This document shows, one piece after another, positions 1 through 9,867 of a stretch of DNA of 64,000 nt. Below the pieces are notes generated by a model that worked only from the letters and a program-made list of their open reading frames with translations, ran no database searches and was not told the DNA's origin. Made by a program: the position numbers and the translations under genes. Source of the DNA: Bog-473 sp963809825 (lineage in GTDB: Bacteria > Actinomycetota > Acidimicrobiia > Acidimicrobiales > RAAP-2); NCBI GenBank assembly GCA_963809825.1, contig CAWELJ010000013.1, forward strand, positions 1 through 64,000. Direction: 5' to 3'. The first letter of the stretch is position 1. Each line of letters opens with the position of its first letter.

Positions 1-150
1 GGGCCGCCAGTTGGGCAGCGGGGCTCCATTGCTGCTCAGGCCGGCCGCGACCTGCGGTCCATAGAGGATGCAGGGGTTGGCGCCAGGGTCGCTCCAAACG
101 CCGGAGCCGGTCGCGACGCCCTTGCCGAAGTCGCCTTGATAGACAGTCAT
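1..150 (-). CDS. Phage protein after the capsid gene (partial, N-terminus only)
   Basis: An open frame starts at the ATG whose first base is 150 and runs off the left edge, giving 50 residues beginning MTVYQGDFGK. A strong ribosome site (AAGGAG, 9 nt spacer) precedes it, and the capsid stop codon lies 12 nt upstream, so the two genes are consecutive. I do not recognise the product. From its place directly after a major capsid gene it may be a small head-completion or decoration protein, but this is inference. No frameshift is visible in the portion present. Confidence 0.5.
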   Translation of the reverse strand, partial: MTVYQGDFGKGVATGSGVWSDPGANPCILYGPQVAAGLSSNGAPLPNWRP

Positions 151-162
151 TTTCTTCGCTCC

Positions 163-1141
163 TTAGGCGATCAGCACGCCCTGAAGCTGGGCGTTGGACA
201 GGGTGATGTTCCCGGCCCAGACGATCAGCTTCACGGAGGCGTCTTGGTTGATGGATGCGACCGTCTCCAGCGGGACCATGTTCCGCTTCGAGCACGGCCG
301 GTATTTGATGTACTCGGTATTCAGAAAGTACATGTGGTTGGCGGGCAGGCGGCGCCGACGCGCCGTCGGCCACCACGTCGGCGCCCATGTACTTCAGCGC
401 TGAAAGCCGGCCTCGCCGTCGTCCGTGGGGGTGATCCGCTGGATCGCCTGCAGCGAGCGACCAGTAGAACTGAAGTAGTTGTTGTCGGCGATGATCAGGT
501 CGGTGACGTCGTTCTGCACGCTTGGTGGCGAGCCAGAGCTGGTTCATGTAGCCCTGGATGGTCGTGGCCGAGACCGCGCGCGCCGCCGTTGTTCGACGCC
601 GGAGTAACAGACTGGTTGCGCCAGAACGGCCATTGCGACTGCGGTCGATGCCGCCGACCACGCCCGAGGTGGGGCGTCGGCGACGAGCAGCTGCAGGCCG
701 CCGACCTGCAGGCCGCCGTCGGCCGTGCCGTTCGAGTAGAGGTCGACGACAGGTTGTTCTGGCCATGGTCTTCTCGGCGTTCGAGATGCGGCCTTCCAAG
801 CAGGTCGATGACCTGCTCCTGCGCCGGTGTTCTGGACGTCGATCTCCAGCCCGTTCCAGGTGACGGCGACGGCCACCTGCTTCCAGTCGAACTCGGCGGC
901 GGTGAACACGTCCGAGGGCTGGATGTTCAGCACCTGATAGCCGGCGTAGCGCTGGTAGGTGCCGTTCTGGGCGTACTCCAGCTCCTGCACGATGGTGCGG
1001 CCGCCGGAGACCGGCTTGATCGAGCCCTTCTTCTTCATCCGCGAAAGCAGGGCGTTGTTGTTGGTGACGTTGTCGGCCAGTCTTGCCGCTTCGGTTGCGG
1101 AGCGTGGTGGTGACGATCTCGTTCAGGTTGGGCGATGCCAT
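163..1141 (-). pseudogene. Phage major capsid protein, frameshifted
   Basis: Joined across frames, the minus strand reads as a phage coat protein. It starts MASPNLNEIVTTTLRNRSGK, continues through GGRTIVQELEYAQNGTYQRY and DLYSNGTADGG to NHMYFLNTEYIKY, and ends LSNAQLQGVLIA. This is the familiar P22-like/podovirus major capsid pattern (family recognition from memory). AAAGGA stands before the ATG. The frame changes several times: after SGK near 1085, within 640-760, near 400 where a missing G breaks GFQALKYMG, and near 350. Each break is a 1-nt indel with recognisable coding on both sides, so either recent decay or uncorrected sequencing errors would explain it. Length about 325 aa when repaired. 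Confidence 0.75.
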
Positions 1142-1162
1142 GCCTTGGGTTCCTTTGATAAA

Positions 1163-2189
1163 TCAGGCGACGTCGCTGAAAGCGCGGGTCAGGTCGTCCC
1201 GGAGGGTTGCATCGGGGCCGGCCCCCCGGGGACGCGCCCGGCTACGGCGAGCCGGTGATCGAGCCCGAGGCGTGTCGGGCGTGGGCGGCCTTCGCTCGCC
1301 GGGCCTGTCCGGCCTCCGCCACGAGCTCGTCCTCCCGCTTCGTTCAGGAGGAGGGTGCGGGTCTCGGGGCTCGCCCAGACGGCCTTGTCGTAGGCGGACG
1401 GCAAGGTCGCCGCGCGTCCGGAGCGAGCAGCGCCGACATGTCGGCCGGACGTCCTCGAAATAGAGGTTCGCGGGTCGGGGCGAAGGCGTCCACCTCGGCC
1501 TCGGGCTTGGCCGCCTCGGCACTGTGCGGCGCGCTGCTGGGCGCGAGCGCGCGTCAGGGCCCCGACCTGTTGCGCCAGTCTCTCGGATGGCGGGAGCTGG
1601 GCGGCTGGGCCGCTCGCGCCGAGTCGGCTGCGCCAAGGTGCGACAGGTCGACGCCGTACTGCCGAGCCAGGTAGGTGAGCCCGTCCACCGGGTCGCGTTC
1701 GAGCAGGTCCTGGGCCGCGAACAGCGCCTGGATCGCTTGCAACGTTATCCAGCCGTCAGCCGCAGACGTTCGCGACGCGGCGCGAGGATCGCGTCGAGGC
1801 GGTTCAGACGTTCGCCCTTCTGGTCCCACTGGGCCTTGCCCCGTTCCATGTCCTTTTCCCGCTTCAGCACTTCCCGCTGGATCACGGGGTCGGGCCGGCG
1901 AAGCGGCCTTGGCGGTGGCGCTCCAGGACGCAGGCGGCCGGATGGTCCTCGCGGAGGTTCCTGACCAGCGTCGGGCGGGGGGTCGGATGGTTCGTCGACG
2001 GACTCTTCGCTGCGCGCGAAACGCCCGCGCTCGTCGCGCGTGGGACCGGCGGCGGGTTCGGCCGGCCGAACGTCGTCGGCGAGCGTTTCGCCGGCGTTGC
2101 TGGAGACGGCAGAGTTCGAACGCTTCCGTCAGGGCCTCGTGAAGCGATGGCTCGGTTTCGGAGTGGCTGGGCATCGGGTCTTCGCTCAT
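1163..2189 (-). pseudogene. Phage scaffolding protein, frameshifted
   Basis: This minus-strand gene starts with ATG at 2189 (MSEDPMPSHSETEPSLHEAL) and overlaps the previous gene's stop in an ATGA junction. Fragments in different frames give a hydrophilic, charged protein with ERDPVDGLTYLARQYGVDLS, then NLYFEDVRPT, AYDKAVWASPETRTLLLNEA, and a C-terminus RDDLTRAFSDVA ending at 1163. It sits immediately before the capsid gene, where scaffolds lie in P22-like and T7-like phages, and it has the charged, helix-rich composition expected. At least four indels break the frame. The scaffold assignment rests on position and composition more than on a motif. Confidence 0.55.
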
Positions 2190-2520
2190 CGCGAACGCAG
2201 TTCCTCGATTGCGCGCCGCACGTCGGCGCCGGTGTTGGGGGTATGAGGTCGGCGGGGGTTCGCGGCCGCCCGAAGCCGGCGCGGTCATCACCGACGATCT
2301 CGCTGCAGCCCGCGCGACGAACGCTCGCGTCGTATCGGTCCCGGAGTTGTACACCTTGCCGTCCGCCATGCAGCGGGTCGGCGTCATGCCGTCTCGCGCG
2401 CACCGATGGCGCGGCCAGGTGCGAGCGCCGGCTCTCCGCATCGCCGGCGCAGGCGAGCGGCCAGGCCTCATCGATGCGGTGAAACGCGCCGCAGGCCCGG
2501 CAGAGCCGGTGGCGAGACAT
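2186..2520 (-). pseudogene. Small Cys-containing phage protein, frameshifted
   Basis: The ATG at 2520 overlaps the stop of the tail gene (TGATG). The N-terminus MSRHRLCRACGAFHRIDEAW has a CxxC pair resembling a half zinc ribbon. A later segment reads MTPTRCMADGKVYNSGTDTT, and a last frame ends RRAIEELRSR before a TGA that overlaps the scaffold start. Proteins of about 110 aa with this CMADGK-VY segment occur beside portal, scaffold and capsid genes in proteobacterial phages (memory-based). Its function is unknown. One or two indels break it. Confidence 0.5.
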
Positions 2521-3606
2521 CAGCGCACCCTCCGACAACCGAGGAAGCCATAGGCGCTCACTGAACCGGTGAATGTCGCGTCACCGATCAGGAAGACGGT
2601 CGTGGTCGAGGAGATGTCCTCCCTGACAGTGCCCGCGGGCCACATGCTGTCGTCGGCGCTTGCGATCGTTGCCGTAATACGAACCTCAGCGCCCCCGGCC
2701 GGGCTGGTCGGGAGCGCCGCTGAGGTGGTGTTGATTGCGCCAATCTCTTGCGTGATGCCGGCGCCGTTCGTGAAAGCCGCGTTTCCCCGACAATCCCAAT
2801 CGCCAGCCGTCAGCGAGACCGACGTTATGTTCGCGGGGGTGTTGCTCGTCAGCGCAATGGCGCTGCCGCGCACGATATTCGACGAGACGTACTCGCCAAC
2901 ACTGCCCGCATTGGCGTTGTCGGCCGCGGTCGTGCCCTTGATGCCGTTGGTCGTCGACGGCGTGATGAGACCCGTCGCCCCAAGCGTGGTGAAACTGCCG
3001 GCCGCCGGCGTCGTGCCCCCGATTGCCGGCGGCGTCGCGGCGTTCGCTGTGGCGAACGTGCCGAACGCGGTCCCGTTGGTCTTGGTGCAGATGGTCGCCA
3101 GCGAGCCCGATGTCGTGCAGTTGCCCGAGAGGTCGCCGTTGGTGATCGAGGTCGCCGCTGGAGAACTTGGCGAGGTTGCCCGAGGCCGGAGAGCCCGTCG
3201 TGGACACCGCTAGCCGCCCCCGGCGCTGAACGGGCCTTGGGTGGCGCCGTTGATCTGGCAGTAGAGGCCGGCGCTGGTCGTCCAGCAGTCGCCGTTCGCC
3301 GGCGCGGTCGGCGCCGCGCCCTGCGGAATGTTGAGCGGCGCGCCGGCGCTGGTGCTGGCGAACAGCGTCACCTTGCCGGCGAAGGCGCTGGTCGCGTTGT
3401 AGCTCTCGCGCCGCTCCAGGTGTTCGCGCTGTTCAGGAACGGCAGGGTCGGCACCGGATGCGCCCGTGTTCTGCGTCGCCGCGGTCCCCAGGCCCAAGTT
3501 GTTGCGGGCGCTGGATGGCGACGGCACGTCGGCCAGGTTGTTGCCGGTCTGCAGGAAGATGCCGCCGAGTGCGGCGCCCATCTGTGTGGTGACGACCGGA
3601 GGCGGG
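2519..3606 (-). pseudogene. Phage tail-fibre-like protein, frameshifted and truncated
   Basis: Joined frames give a Gly/Ala/Thr/Ser-rich tail protein. Segments include GAALGGIFLQTGNNLADVPS, SARNNLGLGTAATQNTGA, LAVSTTGSPASGNLAKFS, ITNGDLSGNCTTSGSLAT and SLTAGDWDCRGNAAF, with the end at 2519. The NNLGLG-AAT and GDLSG-TTSG patterns are typical of tail fibre and tail collar proteins. Frame changes occur near 3430, at 3208 (an in-frame TAG after SAGGG), near 3150 and near 2870. The 5' end is missing because the phage frame stops at the join near 3606. It would bind host surface structures in an intact phage. Confidence 0.65.
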
Positions 3607-3614
3607 TGCGTCGA
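3603..3614. other. Join between phage module and surface-protein gene
   Basis: Up to about 3605 the minus strand is still coding for the tail protein (THPPPVVTTQ before its methionine at 3581). From about 3611 the plus strand is coding for the beta-helix protein (TLTNVSVDSNTS). There is no intergenic DNA, no start codon, no signal peptide and no visible direct repeat. Both genes are therefore cut in their middles at one point. Confidence 0.7.
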
Positions 3615-5873
3615 CTCTCACTAACGTCAGCGTCGACAGCAACACCTCCGGCGGCGACACGGGCGGCGTCTACGTGCAGAACGGCACGAACGTGATCACG
3701 GGCGGCTCGATCAGCAACAACACCGCCACCACGGACACGGGCGGCCTGTACATCCAGAACGACGGCACCGGAGACACCACCACGGTGACGGGCACGACGA
3801 TCGACAGCAACACCGCCGGCACCGACACCGGCGGTGCCTACGTGCAGAACGACGGCTCTACCGCCACCACGGTGACCTTCACCAACGTCGCCGTCGACAG
3901 CAACACGTCGCACTCAGACACCGGTGGCCTCTACGTACAGAACGACGGCACGAACAGCACCTTCACGTTCAACGGCGGGTCCGTCAGCAACAACACGTCG
4001 ATCAGCTCCGACACGGGCGGCGTGTACATCCAGAACGACGGGACCAACACGACCGCCGCGTTCACCAACGTGGCGGTGAACGGCAACTCGGCGCCGACCT
4101 CGGACACGGGCGGCATCTACGTGCAGAACAACGGCGACCCTGGGCCGAGTACCTTCACCTTCACCGGCGGCTCCGTCGACAACAACAGCTCGTCCCTGAC
4201 CGACACCGGCTACGCGGGCGGCGTGTACGTGGAGAACGATGGCGCCTCCGGCGCAGACACCGCCACCTTCTCCGGCGGCAGCATCTCGGGCAACAGCGCC
4301 TACATCGGTGGTGGCGTCTACGTCTCCGTGGGCACCGCCGGCAACACCGCCACGTTCACGCAAGAGAAGGTCGACGGGAATTCGGCCGACGAGGCGGGGG
4401 CGGGTTTCGCCCTCGACACCGGTCAAACCGGCGCAACGAACATCACGTCCTCGACCATCAGCAACAACGCTGTGCGGGGCCTCCTCGGCATCGAGCGCGC
4501 TGCTCGGCGACGGGGGCGGGATCCTGGCGCAGTCTTGCAACGCCATCACACTGACCAACGACACCATCACGGGCAACAGCGCAGTCAACGGCGGCGGGTA
4601 CCTCGGCACGAGCTGCGCCGAGTCGCCCACCGTGTCGACGGCCTTCAAGTTCGACACCGTCTCGGGCAACACGGCGACGAACAGCACGACCGGAGCGGGG
4701 AACATCCAGACCATCGACGACTCGACAGTGACCATGGCCCAGACCATCGTGGCCAACGGGTCCGACTCGGGAGGCGCGAACCCCAACTGCGCCTTCACCG
4801 GCCCGGGATCCTTCACCTCGGGCGGCTACAACCTGGTCGACAGCCCGTGCGGATCTCCGGCCGGGACCGACATCACGGGCAAGGACCCCCAGCTGGGCTC
4901 CTTGGCCAACAACGGGGGTCCGACCCAGACCGAGCTGCCGGCCAATGCCAGCCCGGCTGTGGGCGCGGTCCCCGACGCGGTGTGGGTGGCGAGCGGTGTG
5001 GCTGCCGACCAGCGCGGCGTGGCCCGCGGGGCCGGCGCCAACTCTGCCGCCACCATCGGGGCGGTCGAGGTGGGCCAGAACTTCAACGGCTACCGCATGG
5101 TGGGCAACGAGGGCGGCATCTTCGACTTCGGCCTGCTCTTCAGCGGTTCGCTGGCCAACAACCACCTCAACGCCCCCATCGTCGGCATCGCCAACTCGCC
5201 CGGACCGAGCGGCTACCTCATGGCCGGCGGTGACGGCGGGGTCTTCGCGCTCGGCGGGGCGAACTTCTTCGGCTCGCTCGGGGGCCAGGTCCTCCCCTCG
5301 CCCATCGCGGCCATCGCGGCCACCCCCAGCGAGGACGGCTACTGGCTGGTGGCCCAGAACGGCAAGATCTACCACTTCGGCAACACGCCGGACCTGGCCG
5401 CCCTGAGTCTGCCGCCCGGCGCCCACATCGTGGGCATGGCCTCGACGAACACGGGCAAGGGGGCCTGGCTGGTCGACAACTACGGCGACGTCTACGCCGA
5501 GGGCGACGCCCAGTACGTGGGCGGCCTGGGCGGGGTGCACATCAACGCCCCGATCGTGGGCATCGCCGCCGCGGCCACGGGCCAGGGCTACATCCTCGTC
5601 GCCTCCGACGGCGGCACCTTCAACTACAACATCGGCTTCTACGGCTCGGTGCCGGGCTCCCTCGCACCGGGCCAGCACCTGGTGGCCCCCATTGTCGGCA
5701 TCGCGGTGACCCACTCGGGCAAGGGCTACTGGGAGGTCGGCGCCGACGGCGGGCTCTTCAACTACGGCGACGCCCCCTTCTTGGGCTCCATCTACACCGC
5801 CATCCCGGGCAAGACGCTCAACGGGCCGATCGTGGGTATCCAGCATCTCGGATCGGCGAACCCGGCCGGCTGA
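3611..5873 (+). pseudogene. Secreted beta-helix/propeller surface protein, copy 1 (5'-truncated, frameshifted)
   Basis: The sequence codes from the join at 3611 with no start codon or signal peptide. First come about 270 residues of repeats of the type DTGGLYVQNDGT...FTFNGGSVSNN, as in Pmp/parallel beta-helix proteins. Then comes a choice-of-anchor-Q-like block (LGSLANNGGPTQTELPANAS), then six propeller-like repeats such as GYLMAGGDGGVFALGG, GYWLVAQNGKIYHFG and GYWEVGADGGLFNYGD. The frame shifts by one near 4475-4490 (SNNAVRG, then ASSASSALLGDGGG). The missing N-terminus follows from the join. By analogy with copy 2 it would be exported. There is no LPXTG anchor. Function unknown, perhaps surface adhesion. 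Confidence 0.7.
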
Positions 5874-5887
5874 ACCGGGCCGGGCCG
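4890..5887 (+). repeat. Direct repeat A, copy 1 (about 1 kb)
   Basis: About 998 bases covering the anchor-Q block, all six propeller repeats, the stop codon and the first bases after it match 7698-8695 at a constant offset of 2808. I saw only scattered differences (GTGGCTGCC versus GTCGCGGCC near 5000, ATT versus ATC near 5695). Upstream of 4890 the two genes differ strongly. The sharp edge suggests recent duplication or gene conversion. Confidence 0.85.
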
Positions 5888-6010
5888 GGCGCGGGTCTCT
5901 GAACGATCGGAGTCCCGGGTCCGGCCCCCGTCCCGGGCATACGGTCGTGGCGCGCCCAAGTGGCGACGAGTACGTTCACCGGGGAAACGGACGATTGTGG
6001 AGGTCGACAG

Positions 6011-8681
6011 GTGCTCAAGGTGTGCGGTCGGTTTGTCGCCGGGATCTCTCTTCTGACACTTGCAGCCGGTGCCGGCCTCGGGCTCACGTTCGTGACGCTG
6101 GCAGCGGGTCCGGCCGGCGCAGTCACCACCATCACCGTCAACGACGCCAATGACACGACGTCGGGCACGAACTGCACGCCGGGCTCCGAAGGCGACTGCC
6201 CGCTGCGGGCGGCGCTCACCGAGGCGGCCACCATCAGCGGCGCCGTCGTGGTGAGCGTGCCCGATCCGAACTCCGTCCCGAACAACCACGGCCCTGTGTA
6301 CGAGGTCCTTACGAGTTCGCTCCCCCTCGCCACCGCCGACGGCTCGAGTTCGGTCTCGCTCGAGGGTGCGGGCGCCGCGACGTCGGTGATCCAGGCCCAG
6401 TGCACCGGGGTGAGCTGCTCGGTCACTTTCGGCGTCGTGCACGCCACCGGGCCCGGGGCGATGGCGATCTCGGGCGTCACGATCGAGGACGGCCACGAGA
6501 ACACGAGCAGCGGGGGCGGGATCTGGAACGACGGCGGGAACTTGACGGTGTCGAACTCGACGATCACCAACAACTTCAGTATCAACGTCGGCGGTGGAAT
6601 CTTCAACGCGGGGGTGCTCACCCTGCAGGACAACACCATCACGGCCAACGACTCCGCGGGGCGCGGAGGAGGCGTCGATCAGGAATCCGACGCCAGCGGC
6701 TCCATGACGCTGAACGGTGACACCATCAGCAACAATTCTGTGTCCGGCAACGGTGGCGGCGTCTACATCGACACCGGGACGGCGTCGCTCACCAACGAGA
6801 CCATCAGCGGGAACACCGCCAATTCTGGTGGTGGTGGCGGCGGAGTGTTCGTGCTCTCCGGGACCAACACGTTCACGAACGACACGATCAACGGCAACTC
6901 GGCGGCGAGCACACGGTGGTGGGGTCTACATCGCGGGGGGCACGAACACGTTCTCCGGGGGCTCGGTGAGCGGCAACGCGGCAGGCACCAGCAGCGTCGA
7001 TCTCGGCGGCGGGATCGAGGTGTCGGGCGGCACGAACGCCTTCAGCGGCCAGACGGTCAACGACAACTCGGCCGGCATCGGCGGCGGCTTCGCGTACGGG
7101 GGCCTCGGTGACACCATCACCAGCGAGACGATCAGCGGCAACACGGCGGCCTACGGGGCGAGTGCCGTCTACGTCGGCACGTCCGGCCTGTCCATCACGG
7201 CATCGACGATCAGCGGGAACACCACCCCCGGACAGGGTGGAGGTGGCATCGTCAACGACTTCTGCAACGATCTGACGCTCACCAACGACACCATCGCCGG
7301 CAACACCGCCACCTACTCCGCCAGCTCCCCCTATGCGGTCGGCGGCTACCTCGGGGTCGACTGCGGAACCACCCACGTCCCGGCGCTTGGGCGGGCCTCG
7401 TGGGCACGGGTCGGCGCCGCGCGACCGCAGGGTGTCGGCAGCGCGGGCACCACCTTCCTGTTCGACACCATCGACGGCAACACGGCCGTGGCCGCGGGCG
7501 GCGGCGGGAACATCGAGCAAGCGGACTCGTCGGTCATCAGCCTGGCCGAGACGATCGTGGCGGGCGGCACCTCGGGCGGCTCGGCCGCGAACTGCTTCGT
7601 GGGCAACCCCAGCACGTTCACCTCGTTGGGCTACAACCTGGTGGACGACTCGACCTGCGGCACGGCGGCGGCCACCGACATCATCGGCAAGAACGCCCAG
7701 CTGGGCTCCTTGGCCAACAACGGGGGTCCGACCCAGACCGAGCTGCCGGCCAACGCCAGCCCGGCTGTGGGCGCGGTCCCCGACGCGGTGTGGGTGGCGA
7801 GCGGTGTCGCGGCCGACCAGCGCGGCGTGGCCCGCGGGGCCGGCGCCAACTCTGCCGCCACCATCGGGGCGGTCGAGGTGGGCCAGAACTTCAACGGCTA
7901 CCGCATGGTGGGCAACGAGGGCGGCATCTTCGACTTCGGCCTGCTCTTCAGCGGTTCGCTGGCCAACAACCACCTCAACGCCCCCATCGTCGGCATCGCC
8001 AACTCGCCCGGACCGAGCGGCTACCTCATGGCCGGCGGTGACGGCGGGGTCTTCGCGCTCGGCGGGGCGAACTTCTTCGGCTCGCTCGGGGGCCAGGTCC
8101 TCCCCTCGCCCATCGCGGCCATCGCGGCCACCCCCAGCGAGGACGGCTACTGGCTGGTGGCCCAGAACGGCAAGATCTACCACTTCGGCAACACGCCGGA
8201 CCTGGCCGCCCTGAGTCTGCCGCCCGGCGCCCACATCGTGGGCATGGCCTCGACGAACACGGGCAAGGGGGCCTGGCTGGTCGACAACTACGGCGACGTC
8301 TACGCCGAGGGCGACGCCCAGTACGTGGGCGGCCTGGGCGGGGTGCACATCAACGCCCCGATCGTGGGCATCGCCGCCGCGGCCACGGGCCAGGGCTACA
8401 TCCTCGTCGCCTCCGACGGCGGCACCTTCAACTACAACATCGGCTTCTACGGCTCGGTGCCGGGCTCCCTCGCACCGGGCCAGCACCTGGTGGCCCCCAT
8501 CGTCGGCATCGCGGTGACCCACTCGGGCAAGGGCTACTGGGAGGTCGGCGCCGACGGCGGGCTCTTCAACTACGGCGACGCCCCCTTCTTGGGCTCCATC
8601 TACACCGCCATCCCGGGCAAGACGCTCAACGGGCCGATCGTGGGTATCCAGCATCTCGGATCGGCGAACCCGGCCGGCTGA
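6011..8681 (+). pseudogene. Secreted beta-helix/propeller surface protein, copy 2 (one frameshift)
   Basis: The start is GTG 6011, with GGAGG 7 nt upstream. A signal peptide follows (VLKVCGRF, hydrophobic AGISLLTLAAGAGLGL, AGPAGA cleavage region). Next is a CSLREA-like motif (CPLRAALTEA), then beta-helix repeats (TNNTITNNFS type, GGGVYI), an anchor-Q-like block, and six propeller repeats near-identical to copy 1. The frame moves by +1 near 6905, where GNSAAST is followed in the next frame by GGGVYIAGGTNTFSGG. Repaired length is about 890 aa. The gene follows copy 1 by 137 bp and has its own ribosome site. A sequencing error and true inactivation are both possible. Confidence 0.75.
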
Positions 8682-8695
8682 ACCGGGCCGGGTCC
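7698..8695 (+). repeat. Direct repeat A, copy 2 (about 1 kb)
   Basis: Partner of 4890-5887; the two are near-identical over about 998 bases, including the stop codon. Homology ends a few bases past the stop (CCGGGCCGGG, then divergence), so the exchanged unit is the propeller-coding 3' half and not the whole gene. Confidence 0.85.
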
Positions 8696-8697
8696 GG

Positions 8698-8719
8698 CCC
8701 CCGGGTCCGGGTCCGGGGG
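8698..8719 (+). terminator. GC hairpin after surface gene 2
   Basis: CCCCCGG and CCGGGGG form a 7-bp stem around an 8-nt loop, 17 nt after the stop. There is no T run, which is common for actinobacterial terminators. It fits the end of the surface-gene pair. Confidence 0.4.
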
Positions 8720-8804
8720 TTCGGGGGGGCGGGCTGCCCTCATCGTGTCCGGCGCGCGGGCGAGCGCGTCGGTGACGGTGCATCGTGGCTCCGTGCGCGC
8801 GCTG

Positions 8805-8810
8805 TAACGT
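8805..8810 (+). promoter_or_regulatory. -10 box TAACGT, leaderless start
   Basis: TAACGT is followed by 8 nt and then the GTG start at 8819. No Shine-Dalgarno fits in that space, so the transcript probably begins at the start codon. Confidence 0.5.
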
Positions 8811-8818
8811 GCGCACCC

Positions 8819-9595
8819 GTGGCGCAGACTCCGACCGACACGCACGAGTGGATCAGCTTCGAGGACGAGGACGAGGAGCGGACCTGGCTCTTCGACGTCA
8901 CGTTCCTGACGAGCAATTGGACCTGCATCTTCGGCAACGGGTGCCAGGGTGTTCTGACCGGTCCGTCCCCCGAGCTCGTCCAGGGTTGCTGCAGCTACGG
9001 CGCCCACCTGGTCGACAAGAAGGACGCCCGGCACGTGGAGAAGGCGGCCGCCACCCTCACCCCGGACGAGTGGCAGAACCACGGGGTGAAGAAGACCGTC
9101 ATCCACACCAACAAGCAGGGTGAGACGGTCACCCGGCTCGTCGACGACGCCTGCATCTTCCTCAACCGCCCCGGGTTCGCAGCCGGAGCTGGCTGCGCCT
9201 TCCACATCGCTGCGGTGCGCCGGGGCCTCAACCCGATGACCCTCAAGCCCGAGGTGTGCTGGCAGCTGCCCCTGCGCCGCGAGGACGAGGTCGACGACGA
9301 CGAGGGCCACGTGACCTCGGTCATCCGCCAATGGGACCGACGCCACTGGGGCAAGGGCGGCCGCGAGTTCCATTGGTGGTGCACCGAGGCACCCGACGCC
9401 TTCGTGGGCACGAAGCCGGTCTACGAAGAGATGGAGGCCGAGCTCACCAGGATGGTCGGGCCGAAGGTCTACGAACGCTTCGCCGTCCTGGTGCAGGAAC
9501 GGGAGCGCCTGCGGAGCCGAGGTGTGGCGCTCCCCCACCCGGCGGTGCGCAACCGGGCCGGCGCGTCGGGTGCTGCGGCCGCAGGTGGCGCCTGA
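8819..9595 (+). CDS. Cys-rich conserved protein of unknown function
   Basis: 258 aa from GTG 8819, start supported by the TANNNT box 8 nt upstream. The N-terminus is acidic (SFEDEDEERTW). Cys and His residues are clustered: WTCIFGNGCQG, QGCCSYGAHL, DDACIFLNRPG, GAGCAFH, EVCWQLPL, FHWWC. Such spacing suggests a bound metal or Fe-S centre, as in YkgJ/DUF3109-type proteins, but I cannot place it firmly in that family. No signal peptide or membrane segment. The tail is Ala/Gly-rich and probably disordered. It stands alone between the surface genes and a small minus-strand gene. Confidence 0.65.
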   Translation: MAQTPTDTHEWISFEDEDEERTWLFDVTFLTSNWTCIFGNGCQGVLTGPSPELVQGCCSYGAHLVDKKDARHVEKAAATLTPDEWQNHGVKKTVIHTNKQGETVTRLVDDACIFLNRPGFAAGAGCAFHIAAVRRGLNPMTLKPEVCWQLPLRREDEVDDDEGHVTSVIRQWDRRHWGKGGREFHWWCTEAPDAFVGTKPVYEEMEAELTRMVGPKVYERFAVLVQERERLRSRGVALPHPAVRNRAGASGAAAAGGA

Positions 9596-9660
9596 GCGAG
9601 GCCCGGGGGGTTTCGCTCAGCTGCCGCTGTTCCTGCAGCGGCGCCGCTCGCTGGTCGGGG

Positions 9661-9867
9661 TCAGTCCTTCAGCGGGTCGTCGTCGGAGTGCGAGGGCGCC
9701 GGCATCGATCCGAGAATGCGGTCGTACTTGTCCTCTTCGGCCAGGCACCATGACGCGTGGACGTCGTCGGGCTCAGCTCCGCATTCGACACAACGTCCCG
9801 TGGACTCAGTCGAAGACCGCTTGAGGCTGCGCGCTTCCTCGAAGCGCCGATGGCGTCCCTTTTTCAC
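9661..9867 (-). CDS. Small zinc-ribbon-like protein (68 aa)
   Basis: GTG at 9867 with AAGGAG 5 nt upstream. The basic N-terminus (KKGRHRRFEEARSLKR) is followed by CVECGAEPDDVHASWC, a CxxC...HxxxC arrangement suggesting one zinc site, and then an acidic tail. The short length and the basic plus Cys layout suggest a nucleic-acid or ribosome-associated protein, but no function is known to me. The start codon overlaps the stop of a 23-codon upstream frame (9864-9935). Confidence 0.55.
   Translation of the reverse strand: MKKGRHRRFEEARSLKRSSTESTGRCVECGAEPDDVHASWCLAEEDKYDRILGSMPAPSHSDDDPLKD

Noticed and set aside
1..3606. Intact prophage
   Set aside because: No integrase, terminase, portal, lysis genes or att sites are visible and almost every gene is frameshifted; only a structural fragment is supported.
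4890..8695. CRISPR array or insertion sequence causing the long direct repeat
   Set aside because: The repeat is one ~1 kb coding unit present twice; there are no short spaced repeats, transposase or terminal inverted repeats.
6888..8816. 642-codon open frame on the minus strand opposite surface gene 2
   Set aside because: It mirrors the coding strand of a highly GC-rich gene, has His/Arg/Val-rich composition with no domain, and recurs opposite copy 1 (4458-5846).
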